From: a virus | Strand: one strand, 5' to 3' | IMG/VR virus record: IMGVR_UViG_3300032116_000596 | Coordinates: 1-37,628 of that record | Length of the DNA stretch: 37,628 nt | Part shown: positions 1 through 5,816 of the stretch, piece after piece | Layout of the letters: each line of letters begins with the position of its first letter | How positions within the stretch are numbered: position 1 is the stretch's first letter | The notes under the pieces: generated by a model | Databases searched by the model: none | The model's input: the letters and a program-made list of their open reading frames with translations, nothing else | Told to the model about the DNA's origin: nothing | Program-made: the position numbers and the translations under genes

Positions 1-167
1 ATGAACCTATTTTGAACCTCGTCTGGAGAAAGGTTACTATTGTTGCAAACTTCCGCGATTTCTTCACTTGCGGCGCGGAAATTTAATTGGGCCGCCTTAC
101 AGAAGATTTCTAACCTACAAAGGCGAATTTCTTCATTCTTTAAGAAGTTTAATAGACCGATGTTCAT
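1..167 (-). CDS. Hypothetical protein, 3' end outside window
   Basis: Open frame starting at an ATG whose first bases overlap the TGA stop of the upstream gene (ATGA, 4 bp) and running off the left edge without a stop, so at least 55 residues. It begins MNIGLLNFLKNEEIRLCRLE and looks helical, with several Glu, Leu and Ala residues and two Cys. The overlap makes it a translationally coupled member of the minus-strand early gene chain. I do not recognise a family, and the missing C-terminus prevents more. Confidence 0.6.
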   Translation of the reverse strand, partial: MNIGLLNFLKNEEIRLCRLEIFCKAAQLNFRAASEEIAEVCNNSNLSPDEVQNRF

Positions 168-400
168 CGCTCAATAACAGGCGAAACCCCATACTCCAAT
201 TTAGCACTTCCGCCCTTTACTGTTAAGCGAATGTCCAAAGTTTGGCCGTCTTGTTTTTCTAATTCGGCCCAAAAGTAATCAAAAATAGGCCCAAGTGATT
301 GCTGGATGCTTGGCAACAAGGAAATTCCGCCGCGCCCTGTTTGAAAATTGCCATCATTTTCGGCGGAAAATAGGTCGGTTAGTTGGTGGGTTTCGGTCAT
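164..400 (-). CDS. Hypothetical protein, 78 aa
   Basis: Begins MTETHQLTDLFSAENDGNFQ. A Gly-rich stretch at residues 21-26 is followed by a probable amphipathic helix and a Thr/Lys/Gly-rich C-terminal part that may be beta-stranded. Its TGA overlaps the ATG of the next gene by 4 bp; the preceding 49-residue gene ends 8 bases before its ATG. No signal peptide or membrane segment. Family unknown; called on coding density, overlap and orientation within the early chain. Confidence 0.6.
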   Translation of the reverse strand: MTETHQLTDLFSAENDGNFQTGRGGISLLPSIQQSLGPIFDYFWAELEKQDGQTLDIRLTVKGGSAKLEYGVSPVIER

Positions 401-408
401 ATTGTTTA

Positions 409-558
409 TTATTTTGGGCCATTTTTCTTTTGGCGGCGGATGTAATTTACATTAGGGTGATACCATGTGCAACCGTTTTTTAGACATTGGCCAGCTCCTT
501 GATAATGGTCTTTGGGTAGTTCGCCGCAGTCGCATTTTACTTTGGATAGTTTAGTCAT
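409..558 (-). CDS. Small Cys-rich protein, 49 aa
   Basis: Starts at an ATG overlapping the end of the upstream gene by the 8-base string ATGACTAA. The protein begins MTKLSKVKCDCGELPKDHYQ and continues with GQCLKNGCTWYHPN, so four Cys and two or three His are placed as in a small zinc-binding knuckle. It ends in a basic, Arg/Lys-rich tail. It is shorter than usual gene-calling cutoffs, but it closes the gap between its neighbours and shares the recurrent ATGACTAA junction. Zinc binding is an inference from Cys/His spacing; the function is unknown. Confidence 0.6.
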   Translation of the reverse strand: MTKLSKVKCDCGELPKDHYQGAGQCLKNGCTWYHPNVNYIRRQKKNGPK

Positions 559-883
559 CTTTTCTTTGATTCAAGAATCGCCGAAATTGTTCTTTTTCTT
601 CATTTCGGCGGAATTCAATTTCTTCTTGTAGGTTTAGGAAACCTACTTTTTGCCTAGATTTTTGAAGTGTATATCCTCTTTTTGCCATCCACCACAAAAA
701 CACATCAATGATGAAAATGTGACAATTAATCCACCCCAAGCTTTGAATTTCTTTCGGGAATTTGCCGAGGTCCATGCTTGAATGCATTGTTTTGAAAACA
801 TCCTTTGCATCGTGGAAATCCCTAATAATCGGCGGAAGGTGTTTGCCGCTGGTTATGAATTCGTCTGGGGTTTGTTTAGTCAT
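551..883 (-). CDS. Hypothetical protein, 110 aa
   Basis: Begins MTKQTPDEFITSGKHLPPII. The middle (about residues 51-70) is hydrophobic and aromatic with a WW pair (IFIIDVFLWWMAKRG) and could be a buried core or a short membrane-associated helix. The C-terminal third is highly charged and Arg/Glu-rich, probably helical. It overlaps both neighbours by the same 8 bases (ATGACTAA: last codon GAC and TAA stop of the upstream gene containing the ATG). Family not recognised. Confidence 0.65.
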   Translation of the reverse strand: MTKQTPDEFITSGKHLPPIIRDFHDAKDVFKTMHSSMDLGKFPKEIQSLGWINCHIFIIDVFLWWMAKRGYTLQKSRQKVGFLNLQEEIEFRRNEEKEQFRRFLNQRKDD

Positions 884-1343
884 CTGATAAAGCGTCAGCC
901 GTTATTGCGGCGCATTGTTCTTTAAACCTTTTCTCGGCCAAATCGAGTTGCAGTTGGTGATAACTTTTGGCAAACTCGTCAATGCCCCAACTGATTTTGT
1001 CGTAGAATGCGATTGGATCAACGGTTGGAGAATTGTATCCGCCGACTGATAAATCGCAAGCGATTCGGCGGAGAATGTCTTCTAATGCGTCGATTTTAGC
1101 CATTGCATCCTCAACCTTGCACCACATTCCTTTGGGCGGCAAGACTTTTCCTTCCTTGTCTGTTCCGCCGAAATCTCGCGCAACCATAGTCCCGTGATCT
1201 GGATAAGGATACCCACCCTGAACCATGTCGTAAACGTTAAATGGGGGCCAGTCACCAGTCTTTTCTTCTGGTTTTAGGGTTTTATAAATCCACAAGAGGC
1301 GGTCTTCGGATTCTTTGGAGATTAGGTTGTCGGGGTAATTCAT
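876..1343 (-). CDS. Hypothetical protein, 155 aa
   Basis: I chose the ATG at 1343 because it overlaps the metallopeptidase stop in a TAATG junction; a GTG at 1382 in the same frame would give 168 residues but a 40-bp overlap. The start is MNYPDNLISKESEDRLLWIY. The middle is Gly/Tyr/Pro-rich (VQGGYPYPDHGTMVARDFGG) and the C-terminal 60 residues are helical and charged. It ends in SDD followed by the ATGACTAA junction with the next gene. No known family recognised. Confidence 0.65.
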   Translation of the reverse strand: MNYPDNLISKESEDRLLWIYKTLKPEEKTGDWPPFNVYDMVQGGYPYPDHGTMVARDFGGTDKEGKVLPPKGMWCKVEDAMAKIDALEDILRRIACDLSVGGYNSPTVDPIAFYDKISWGIDEFAKSYHQLQLDLAEKRFKEQCAAITADALSDD

Positions 1344-1840
1344 TAAATTTTGGGAAAGAACGTCCGCCCATCTTTTTGCCACAGGATATTTGCTTGATAA
1401 ACTTCGGGGGAGTTTTCACCATGTCTTGCGGCGATTTCCTTGAACCAGCCCATTTGGTAGTCGTGTTTTTTGAGGCGGAGTTTGCTGCGGTTAGCATCGT
1501 CTGTTTTAATGTTGCCTTCCTTATCGCGAACAACGAGCAAATGGTATAGCTCATGATCTAGCAATGCGATCTTTTGAGGATTATTTAAAGCATCGTATGC
1601 ATTTTTGTCAATTGTAATTTCAGCATCAGCAAATCCTTTGACCCTATTCTTTAGAGAGTTGATGCGGATACATGCAAGGGCTGGGTATCCATTAGCCTTT
1701 ACAGGATAGCCTCCTTTGTCATCAAAAGCCATGACGGCTTCGATTGTAACTTGGGCCTCTACAAGCTCTGGATGGTATTTGTTAATGGTTTCATTAATTA
1801 GAGAGATGATTTCTGGGGTTGCTTGATCGTAGTTTGGCAT
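1343..1840 (-). CDS. Putative phage metallopeptidase (HExxH), 165 aa
   Basis: Residues 96-100 are HELYH, a zinc-metalloprotease HExxH motif, in the context ALLDHELYHLLVVRD. Size, N-terminal region and motif context fit the phage metallopeptidase domain family found in many environmental phages, whose biological substrate is not known. The start MPNYDQATPEIISLINETIN is preceded by an A-rich leader without a Shine-Dalgarno. Its TAA overlaps the next ATG (TAATG). A second, truncated copy of the same gene's 5' end lies at 2705-2827 beyond the HNH gene, and the two N-termini align clearly (HPELVEA is identical in both). The catalytic motif is visible; peptidase activity is inferred. Confidence 0.8.
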   Translation of the reverse strand: MPNYDQATPEIISLINETINKYHPELVEAQVTIEAVMAFDDKGGYPVKANGYPALACIRINSLKNRVKGFADAEITIDKNAYDALNNPQKIALLDHELYHLLVVRDKEGNIKTDDANRSKLRLKKHDYQMGWFKEIAARHGENSPEVYQANILWQKDGRTFFPKI

Positions 1841-1880
1841 TGTTTTTGTGCTTTTTTGTTATTTACTATGTGTTTTTAAC

Positions 1881-1887
1881 GTGTAAC
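1881..1887 (+). promoter_or_regulatory. GTGTAAC motif before the HNH gene
   Basis: GTGTAAC with 11 bases between it and the ATG at 1899. It is one of about a dozen GTGTAAC/GTGTAAT copies in this window placed just upstream of genes and in their orientation. I interpret it as the core of a phage late promoter; the role is inferred from recurrence only. Confidence 0.5.
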
Positions 1888-1898
1888 CATTATTGCTT

Positions 1899-2708
1899 AT
1901 GAATAAATATCAAAAATGGTACGATAAAATTATTGCTAGGGCTAAAAATAGGGTTTTATGTGGGTATTTTGAATTTCACCATATAACACCTCTCTGTGTT
2001 GGTGGTTCTGACGATGATGATAATTTGGTAGCTTTGACGGCTGAGGAGCACTATGTCTGTCATCAGCTTTTAATAAAAATATATCCAGGAAATAGAAAAA
2101 TAGTTTTTGCAGCGAATATGATGTGCGTCGGAAACACTGACGCTCAAAGGCCGAATAATAAAACGTATGCATGGTTAAGAAAGAAACTAAAAGATTCTCT
2201 AAGCCATCAAAGGTCTAACTCTTTTTGGATTAACAAGGATGGTAAAAACAAATGGGTTAGTTCTGACAAAATTAATGAATTTATCAATAATGGATGGGAA
2301 AGAGGCATGTGCAAAGGCAGACTATCGGAAGAGTGGAAGGAAAAAATACGGAAAAGTAGGAATGAGAAATATAAGTTAGATGTTGATAATTATTATAAAC
2401 AGCCATTAAAATGTCACATATGCGGAGATGTATTGCCCTATCAGCATTCAAAAGCGAGGGATGAAAGATTGAAAAGAACCAATGGAAAACCAAGGTGTAA
2501 AAAAACAGAGTGCAATTCAATCACAACAAAAAAATTCTTTGAAGAAAAAAGGCTGAATTCACCGCCGAAAGAAGCCTCCTATAGTTCTTGCCAGTGTTGT
2601 GGGGGCAGAACAAATGGGAAGAAAAGGAAGTATTGTTCTCAAAAATGCCACTTAAAAGTACTAAACGAAAGCAAGAGAAAATCTGAACAAAATAATAAAG
2701 CCTATTAA
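1899..2708 (+). CDS. HNH homing endonuclease, 269 aa
   Basis: The N-terminal 60 residues carry an HNH nuclease core: FEFHHITPLCVGG, an acidic run DDDDNLVAL and EEHYVCHQLL, giving the His-His, Asn and final His pattern of free-standing phage homing endonucleases. The C-terminal half has two Cys clusters, CHICGDVLP with a later C-x4-C, and CQCCGGRT with YCSQKCH, likely zinc fingers for DNA binding. It lies against the strand of all its neighbours, is AT-richer and contains almost no GGCC, unlike the phage genes, which points to recent arrival. Start: ATG at 1899, with an in-frame TTG at 1893 possible. Beside it lies a truncated relative of the adjacent metallopeptidase gene, suggesting homing into that locus. 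Confidence 0.85.
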   Translation: MNKYQKWYDKIIARAKNRVLCGYFEFHHITPLCVGGSDDDDNLVALTAEEHYVCHQLLIKIYPGNRKIVFAANMMCVGNTDAQRPNNKTYAWLRKKLKDSLSHQRSNSFWINKDGKNKWVSSDKINEFINNGWERGMCKGRLSEEWKEKIRKSRNEKYKLDVDNYYKQPLKCHICGDVLPYQHSKARDERLKRTNGKPRCKKTECNSITTKKFFEEKRLNSPPKEASYSSCQCCGGRTNGKKRKYCSQKCHLKVLNESKRKSEQNNKAY

Positions 2709-2716
2709 TAATAGGC
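2700..2716. repeat. Inverted repeat at the HNH/remnant junction
   Basis: GCCTATTA and TAATAGGC, 8-bp arms around a single A. It contains the stop codon of the HNH gene on the plus strand and the stop of the metallopeptidase remnant on the minus strand. Read on the minus strand it is followed by a T-rich run and could act as a weak terminator; it could also be a scar of the insertion event. Confidence 0.5.
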
Positions 2717-2827
2717 AAAAATACTGTCAACGGTTGCATTAGCCTCTACCAGTTCGGGGTGGTTAGCTTCAATGAGTTTGGTGATGGTTTCAGCGATTTG
2801 TGGGCTGGTAATATCGAATGATGGCAT
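2705..2827 (-). pseudogene. Truncated metallopeptidase paralogue, 40 codons
   Basis: A 40-codon reading frame starting MPSFDITSPQIAETITKLIE and continuing with ANHPELVEANATVDS. It aligns along its whole length with the first 39 residues of the metallopeptidase at 1343-1840 (MPNYDQATPEIISLINETIN, then HPELVEA) and then stops at the edge of the HNH gene, before any HExxH motif. Sequence divergence is substantial, so it is not a fresh duplication. Its A-rich leader also resembles that of the intact gene. It is best read as the 5' remnant of a related allele or paralogue cut off by the HNH insertion. Whether the 40-residue peptide is still made is unknown. Confidence 0.75.
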
Positions 2828-2861
2828 GGTTTGTGTGTTTTTGGGTTTGTTTGGTTAAAAT

Positions 2862-3020
2862 TTAGTCTTTCTTTTCGGCCAGTTTTAGGCAGGTTTCTCT
2901 GATTTTACTATCTAGACAAGCGGCAACGGCCAATGTGACCATGCATTCTTGAATATGTTCAAGCTCTTCGGGCGTGAAGTCCCAAGTGCTTTCTAGTTCG
3001 TCTAGGAGGGTTTGGATCAT
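2862..3020 (-). CDS. Small acidic protein, 52 aa
   Basis: Begins MIQTLLDELESTWDFTPEEL and continues as a Glu/Leu/Ala-rich sequence ending LAEKKD, predicted mostly helical with two Cys in the middle. It directly follows a strong TTGACA-N17-TATATT promoter whose -10 box ends six bases before the ATG, so the transcript should start at or next to the start codon. No Shine-Dalgarno is present. Function unknown; the promoter position supports the start choice. Confidence 0.6.
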   Translation of the reverse strand: MIQTLLDELESTWDFTPEELEHIQECMVTLAVAACLDSKIRETCLKLAEKKD

Positions 3021-3026
3021 GGGCAA

Positions 3027-3055
3027 AATATAAACTCTCAGGGTTAGTTTGTCAA
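3027..3055 (-). promoter_or_regulatory. Sigma70-type promoter, leaderless geometry
   Basis: On the minus strand, TTGACA (3055-3050), a 17-base spacer, then TATATT (3032-3027). Six bases separate the -10 box from the ATG at 3020, so the predicted start site falls on or beside that ATG. Confidence 0.75.
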
Positions 3056-3058
3056 GGG

Positions 3059-3226
3059 TTAATCTAACAAATCTTCTTCTTCCACGAAATAGCCGTAAGA
3101 GTCTAATTCTTTTTCATTCAATTCGGCGCATTTACTTTGGGCCGAACTTTTGTTTCTATAAGCGGCCATTAATTGGGCGGTTTCGCATTTAGAGTGGTCG
3201 ATTGAGAATAGGAGGTAGATTTTCAT
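3059..3226 (-). CDS. Small protein, 55 aa
   Basis: Begins MKIYLLFSIDHSKCETAQLM and ends in an acidic tail (VEEEDLLD). The ATG overlaps the TGA of the YopX-like gene (ATGA), so translation is probably coupled. Two Cys and a His are present but no clear zinc motif. Its stop lies just upstream of the promoter for the next gene. Family not recognised. Confidence 0.6.
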   Translation of the reverse strand: MKIYLLFSIDHSKCETAQLMAAYRNKSSAQSKCAELNEKELDSYGYFVEEEDLLD

Positions 3227-3603
3227 GTTAACAATTCTGGGTTTTCAAATCTGTTGCCAATGATTTCAACAATGTTGTCCACTTCTGAAACTGGAACAAT
3301 ATCTCCGTAGCTTTCATCAATAAAAAACATTCCCATGTCAAAGATTACTTCTTTGTTTCTATCGCCAATTTTTACAATATCTCCCTCATAAATCTTGCGG
3401 CCATTTTTATCTAGAAGGCCAGTGAATTGTTGGATTACAAGGTTGTCGCTACTCTCATGCGTGTTATACCATTCGTCATAGAGGTCGCTAAAGGCCCAAA
3501 CTTCTAGTTCTCCTGTATGAGCATTGATGAGGAATTTATTGAGATTCCCGCAAAAAACTTCGCCGATTTTATCCCATACTCGGAATTTGATTGGTCTATT
3601 CAT
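3223..3603 (-). CDS. YopX-like phage protein, 126 aa
   Basis: The start MNRPIKFRVWDKIGEVFCGN and the segment LVIQQFTGLLDKNGRKIYEG followed by DIVKI and a C-terminal GNRFENPEL are the conserved landmarks of the YopX family, small beta-rich proteins frequent in phages and prophages. Their biochemical role is not established. Length and landmark order match the family. ATGA overlaps occur at both ends, tying it into the early operon. Identity is confident; function is not known. Confidence 0.85.
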   Translation of the reverse strand: MNRPIKFRVWDKIGEVFCGNLNKFLINAHTGELEVWAFSDLYDEWYNTHESSDNLVIQQFTGLLDKNGRKIYEGDIVKIGDRNKEVIFDMGMFFIDESYGDIVPVSEVDNIVEIIGNRFENPELLT

Positions 3604-3833
3604 AGTTTATTAAATTCTTCAATATTTAAAAGCGAAAACGCTTGTTTGCAGTCTTTTTCTGTAATTCCTAGCTTGGAAAAGAAATCGGCCAAGTGAATTT
3701 CGCCGCCAGAAATTCCAACCATGCCGTCATACCAGCCGCCGATTCTCAAAGAGTTGGCTGATTTGATGTATGTTATGTCAATACCACTGTGTCTGGCGTT
3801 TTCGGGTAAGTAAATTTTCTTGGGTTTGGCCAT
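3600..3833 (-). CDS. Hypothetical protein, 77 aa
   Basis: Begins MAKPKKIYLPENARHSGIDI, with a Gly-rich middle (GGWYDGMVGISGG) and a helical C-terminus. Its TGA overlaps the ATG of the YopX-like gene by 4 bp. The upstream 29-residue membrane peptide gene ends four bases before its ATG, and the two probably share the promoter at 3932-3959. Not recognised. Confidence 0.6.
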   Translation of the reverse strand: MAKPKKIYLPENARHSGIDITYIKSANSLRIGGWYDGMVGISGGEIHLADFFSKLGITEKDCKQAFSLLNIEEFNKL

Positions 3834-3836
3834 AAG

Positions 3837-3926
3837 TTAATGTGTCAATGATGCTAGTGCCATAAACAGAAAAAATAAACCTAAAATATAGACTGGCGCA
3901 TCTTGGATTAGTTGTTCGGTGGTCAT
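3837..3926 (-). CDS. Small single-pass membrane protein, 29 aa
   Basis: Begins MTTEQLIQDAPV, followed by the hydrophobic run YILGLFFLFMALASL and a short polar end (TH). This is one likely transmembrane helix after a polar N-terminus. It lies immediately behind a TTGACA-N16-TAAATT promoter, whose -10 box ends five bases before the ATG, and it is the first gene of a short early transcript. The size is far below usual calling cutoffs, but promoter, start and hydrophobic profile agree. Small phage membrane peptides of this kind may inhibit or exclude, but nothing here shows which. Confidence 0.55.
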   Translation of the reverse strand: MTTEQLIQDAPVYILGLFFLFMALASLTH

Positions 3927-3931
3927 GGGTT

Positions 3932-3959
3932 AATTTACTAGCTTTTGGAAGATTGTCAA
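3932..3959 (-). promoter_or_regulatory. Sigma70-type promoter, leaderless geometry
   Basis: Minus strand: TTGACA (3959-3954), 16-base spacer, TAAATT (3937-3932), then five bases to the ATG at 3926. The same TTGACA-N16-TAAATT layout recurs at 5489-5516 and 7355-7382. Confidence 0.65.
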
Positions 3960-3962
3960 GTT

Positions 3963-4199
3963 TTAATCATTCGCCAACTCCTTCATTTTTGGTAAAATTT
4001 TGTTCAACTCTTCTCCCAAAAGAACGCGACAACAGCTAATAAAAACGGGCGAAAATTCTTGACCACTATCACTTTCTTCTTTAGTGTCTAGGATTTCGAA
4101 GAAGCGTTTGGTTAGGGTTTTGAGTTCTTGGGTTGATTTTTTGTCCTTGGCAACCGCCAAAGCTTTATCGTAGTCAAAAGTTTCGTCGTGTACGCTCAT
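3963..4199 (-). CDS. Hypothetical protein, 78 aa
   Basis: Begins MSVHDETFDYDKALAVAKDK and is rich in Lys, Glu and Leu, predicted helical, with a Cys pair (SCCRVLL) near the C-terminus. It starts one base after the stop of the preceding gene, so it is part of the same operon. Its TAA lies next to the -35 box of the following promoter. No family recognised. Confidence 0.6.
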   Translation of the reverse strand: MSVHDETFDYDKALAVAKDKKSTQELKTLTKRFFEILDTKEESDSGQEFSPVFISCCRVLLGEELNKILPKMKELAND

Positions 4200-4200
4200 G

Positions 4201-4401
4201 CTAATCTTTCCATTCGTTTTTGAGGTTTATTTCAAACCTTTTTATCTTTTCTCTACGTTCAATACCTTTAAAATATTGGACAATTGATTTGGCCGCTTTG
4301 TTGTATTGTTCAATTTTCGTTTCCTCAGAAACGCTCCAGTTAACCATCCAGTCAACGTGTTTGGCGATTAGTTTGGATATGTGTTTTTGGTTTTTAGTCA
4401 T
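4201..4401 (-). CDS. Hypothetical protein, 66 aa
   Basis: Begins MTKNQKHISKLIAKHVDWMV; basic and helical with a predicted pI well above 8, which would suit nucleic-acid binding, although no motif is seen. It overlaps the upstream release-factor-like gene by the 8-base ATGACTAA junction. Ends in a TAG stop, one base before the next ATG. Not recognised. Confidence 0.6.
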   Translation of the reverse strand: MTKNQKHISKLIAKHVDWMVNWSVSEETKIEQYNKAAKSIVQYFKGIERREKIKRFEINLKNEWKD

Positions 4402-4603
4402 CTTTCCAGCCTATTTCTGTTAAGCCCCATTCGATCATGCTTTGGGCTACTTTTTTGTTCTTGAGTTGGGAGCGTTCAGTGTTGACAATAACTTGTAAAC
4501 CAGTGGGTTCGTGAATTACTTGGATGCCATAGGAAATTCCCACATGTTGACCGCCTTTGTTGCGGGGAGGGTAAGTGTTAATGGTTAGGTCAGAGTCTTT
4601 CAT
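4394..4603 (-). CDS. Standalone GGQ (RF-1-type) domain protein, 69 aa
   Basis: Residues 17-20 are GGQH, within RNKGGQHVGISYG, followed by IHEPTGLQVIV and ERSQLKNKKVA. This is the order of landmarks in the catalytic domain of class I release factors and ArfB/YaeJ-type ribosome rescue proteins: the GGQ loop that triggers peptidyl-tRNA hydrolysis, the central strand, and the RSQ..NK element (R44, S45, Q46, N49, K50). At 69 residues it is essentially the bare domain, without a codon-recognition domain or the long basic ArfB tail. The Asn usually following GGQHV is a Gly here. I chose the ATG at 4603 because it overlaps the upstream TGA (ATGA). The role could be ribosome rescue or abortive peptide release; activity is inferred. 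Confidence 0.75.
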   Translation of the reverse strand: MKDSDLTINTYPPRNKGGQHVGISYGIQVIHEPTGLQVIVNTERSQLKNKKVAQSMIEWGLTEIGWKDD

Positions 4604-4860
4604 TCGCCGTAAAAGTTTTCTTTGCCGTCTCGGTAGCCCCAACTATAGGCTTCATTTGTTGCATCGTCAAGTTCTTTTTTGGTGTAGAGTTTGGAATTTG
4701 GAGTCCATTCTCCTTTTAGGCGCAGGTTGAATACAGCGTTCTCTGTTTCGGCCCATTCTAGGCGGGAGTAGAGTTCGTCCACAAAACTAATTGTTTCTGC
4801 CGACCATTCGGGGAGTAGTTTTTGGCGGGTTGCGATTAGGTCTTTGATTGGGCGGCTCAT
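4600..4860 (-). CDS. Hypothetical protein, 86 aa
   Basis: Begins MSRPIKDLIATRQKLLPEWS; Glu/Leu-rich helical N-terminal half, then a Tyr-rich C-terminal part (AYSWGYRDGKENFYGE). I prefer the ATG at 4860, one base downstream of the preceding stop, over an in-frame upstream start at 4899 that would lie inside the previous gene. Its TGA overlaps the ATG of the GGQ protein. Family unknown. Confidence 0.6.
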   Translation of the reverse strand: MSRPIKDLIATRQKLLPEWSAETISFVDELYSRLEWAETENAVFNLRLKGEWTPNSKLYTKKELDDATNEAYSWGYRDGKENFYGE

Positions 4861-4861
4861 A

Positions 4862-5074
4862 CTAAAATTTCTTAGGTTCTCGAACGTCTGGCGCTCCACA
4901 GCTTGAGCAGTTTTTGCCGACTTCTGTTTGTGTTTTGCAGTAAGAGCAGGTTCGCCATTTGGAGGGCGTTTGATACATGGATGGAGATGCTAATGGGCCA
5001 GCGTAGAAGCCGCTTACAGCAAAAGATAAGCCTGATATTGAAGAGTAGTCTTCGTGGTATTGTGGATTGGACAT
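4862..5074 (-). CDS. Small zinc-ribbon protein, 70 aa
   Basis: The N-terminal half is Ser/Gly/Tyr-rich and probably disordered; the C-terminal half has CSYCKTQ and, 13 residues on, CSSCGAP, a C-x2-C...C-x2-C zinc ribbon. It ends in a TAG stop one base before the next gene. It starts three bases after the stop of the deaminase gene. Zinc binding is a good inference; the function is not known. Confidence 0.65.
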   Translation of the reverse strand: MSNPQYHEDYSSISGLSFAVSGFYAGPLASPSMYQTPSKWRTCSYCKTQTEVGKNCSSCGAPDVREPKKF

Positions 5075-5077
5075 AGG

Positions 5078-5482
5078 TTAGTAAATAATTCCTTCTTCTG
5101 ATTCAGAAATCGAGTAAATAATTCGGCGAAATCCAGTTCTCTTGAACAAAGCCTCGCAGTTCTGGCAAGGACGGGCTAGGGCTACTTCGTCTTTATTATT
5201 GATGCGAACAATGGCAAAAGTTATTTCGGAAGGATCATGTTTTAAACGTTTGATAAGCGCCACCTCCGCGTGCAAACTGGCAACATATTTGGCATTCGAG
5301 TCGCGAGTTGGCTTGTAGTGCCCATATCGGTGATATGGATGGAGTTTGTTGTAATTGTTAAAACCCAACCCTACGAGTCGATTTTTCTTAAAAGCACCCG
5401 CCAAAATAAAGTGCTGGCCCGTCTGCTTTTCGGGCCGATAGATTCGGGCGAGGTCGATTAAGGTTAGGAGTTTTTTGTTCAT
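5078..5482 (-). CDS. Cytidine/deoxycytidylate deaminase-fold protein, 134 aa
   Basis: Residues 71-73 are HAE (SLHAEVALIKRL) and residues 105-109 are PCQNC (ARPCQNCEALFKRTG). These are the zinc-binding and proton-shuttling motifs of the cytidine deaminase superfamily. In phages such enzymes usually convert dCMP to dUMP for dTMP supply or edit other pyrimidine substrates. Length is typical for the single-domain type. The gene has its own promoter, TTGACA-N16-TAAATT, lying inside the end of the upstream gene, with the -10 box six bases before the ATG. Substrate cannot be decided from sequence by eye. Confidence 0.8.
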   Translation of the reverse strand: MNKKLLTLIDLARIYRPEKQTGQHFILAGAFKKNRLVGLGFNNYNKLHPYHRYGHYKPTRDSNAKYVASLHAEVALIKRLKHDPSEITFAIVRINNKDEVALARPCQNCEALFKRTGFRRIIYSISESEEGIIY

Positions 5483-5679
5483 GCGGCTAATTTAACGCTT
5501 TCGGGCGGAATGTCAACGGTTTTTTCTCCCGCCAATTCTTCGCAAATATAAAAACCCTTTTCGCCAAGCGACGGCGGAACAAAATGCCCGCCTGTGATTC
5601 TTTGTTTGCAATTTGGGCAATTATGAAACCATGTAGAGTAGTGTTTGCGCTTATTTTTTGTTTCTTTTGAAAGTTTCAC
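5479..5679 (-). CDS. Small zinc-ribbon-like protein, 66 aa, GTG start
   Basis: Starts with GTG (AAG-TGA of the previous gene overlaps it as GTGA). The product begins MKLSKETKNKRKHYSTWFHN and has CPNCKQ at residues 21-26 and a further Cys about 20 residues later (YICEELAG). One half of a zinc ribbon is clear, the second half is incomplete. Its TGA overlaps the deaminase ATG (ATGA). Function unknown. Confidence 0.6.
   Translation of the reverse strand: MKLSKETKNKRKHYSTWFHNCPNCKQRITGGHFVPPSLGEKGFYICEELAGEKTVDIPPESVKLAA
5489..5516 (-). promoter_or_regulatory. Sigma70-type promoter inside upstream gene
   Basis: Minus strand: TTGACA (5516-5511), 16-base spacer, TAAATT (5494-5489), six bases to the deaminase ATG at 5482. 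It is embedded in the 3' end of the gene at 5479-5679 and predicts a leaderless deaminase mRNA. Confidence 0.7.
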
Positions 5680-5816
5680 TTAATTTTGTCCTTTATTTTA
5701 AGAATTGCTAGTATGAGATTCTGTTCTCCTCTTGTGAGGCCGAACTGTTTGAGGTATTTTCGGGCGAGTTTCCAAGATTTGGGGATTTTGTTAGTGATTA
5801 GTGGGTGGGGGTTCAC
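5676..5816 (-). CDS. Small basic protein, 46 aa, GTG start
   Basis: Fills the gap between the methyltransferase and the zinc-ribbon gene. Start GTG overlaps the methyltransferase TGA (GTGA), and its own TGA overlaps the next GTG in the same way. The protein begins MNPHPLITNKIPKSWKLARK and continues with LKQFGLTRGEQNLILAIL; it is basic and could contain one helix-turn-helix-sized pair of helices. Called on the exact overlaps at both ends; function unknown. Confidence 0.55.
   Translation of the reverse strand: MNPHPLITNKIPKSWKLARKYLKQFGLTRGEQNLILAILKIKDKIK

Noticed and set aside
1603-1608. TTGACA on the minus strand in the metallopeptidase gene, and similar strings near 16651
   Set aside because: They are inside coding sequence (Ile-Asp-Lys, Leu-Asp-Lys codons), without a convincing -10 box or a start codon behind.
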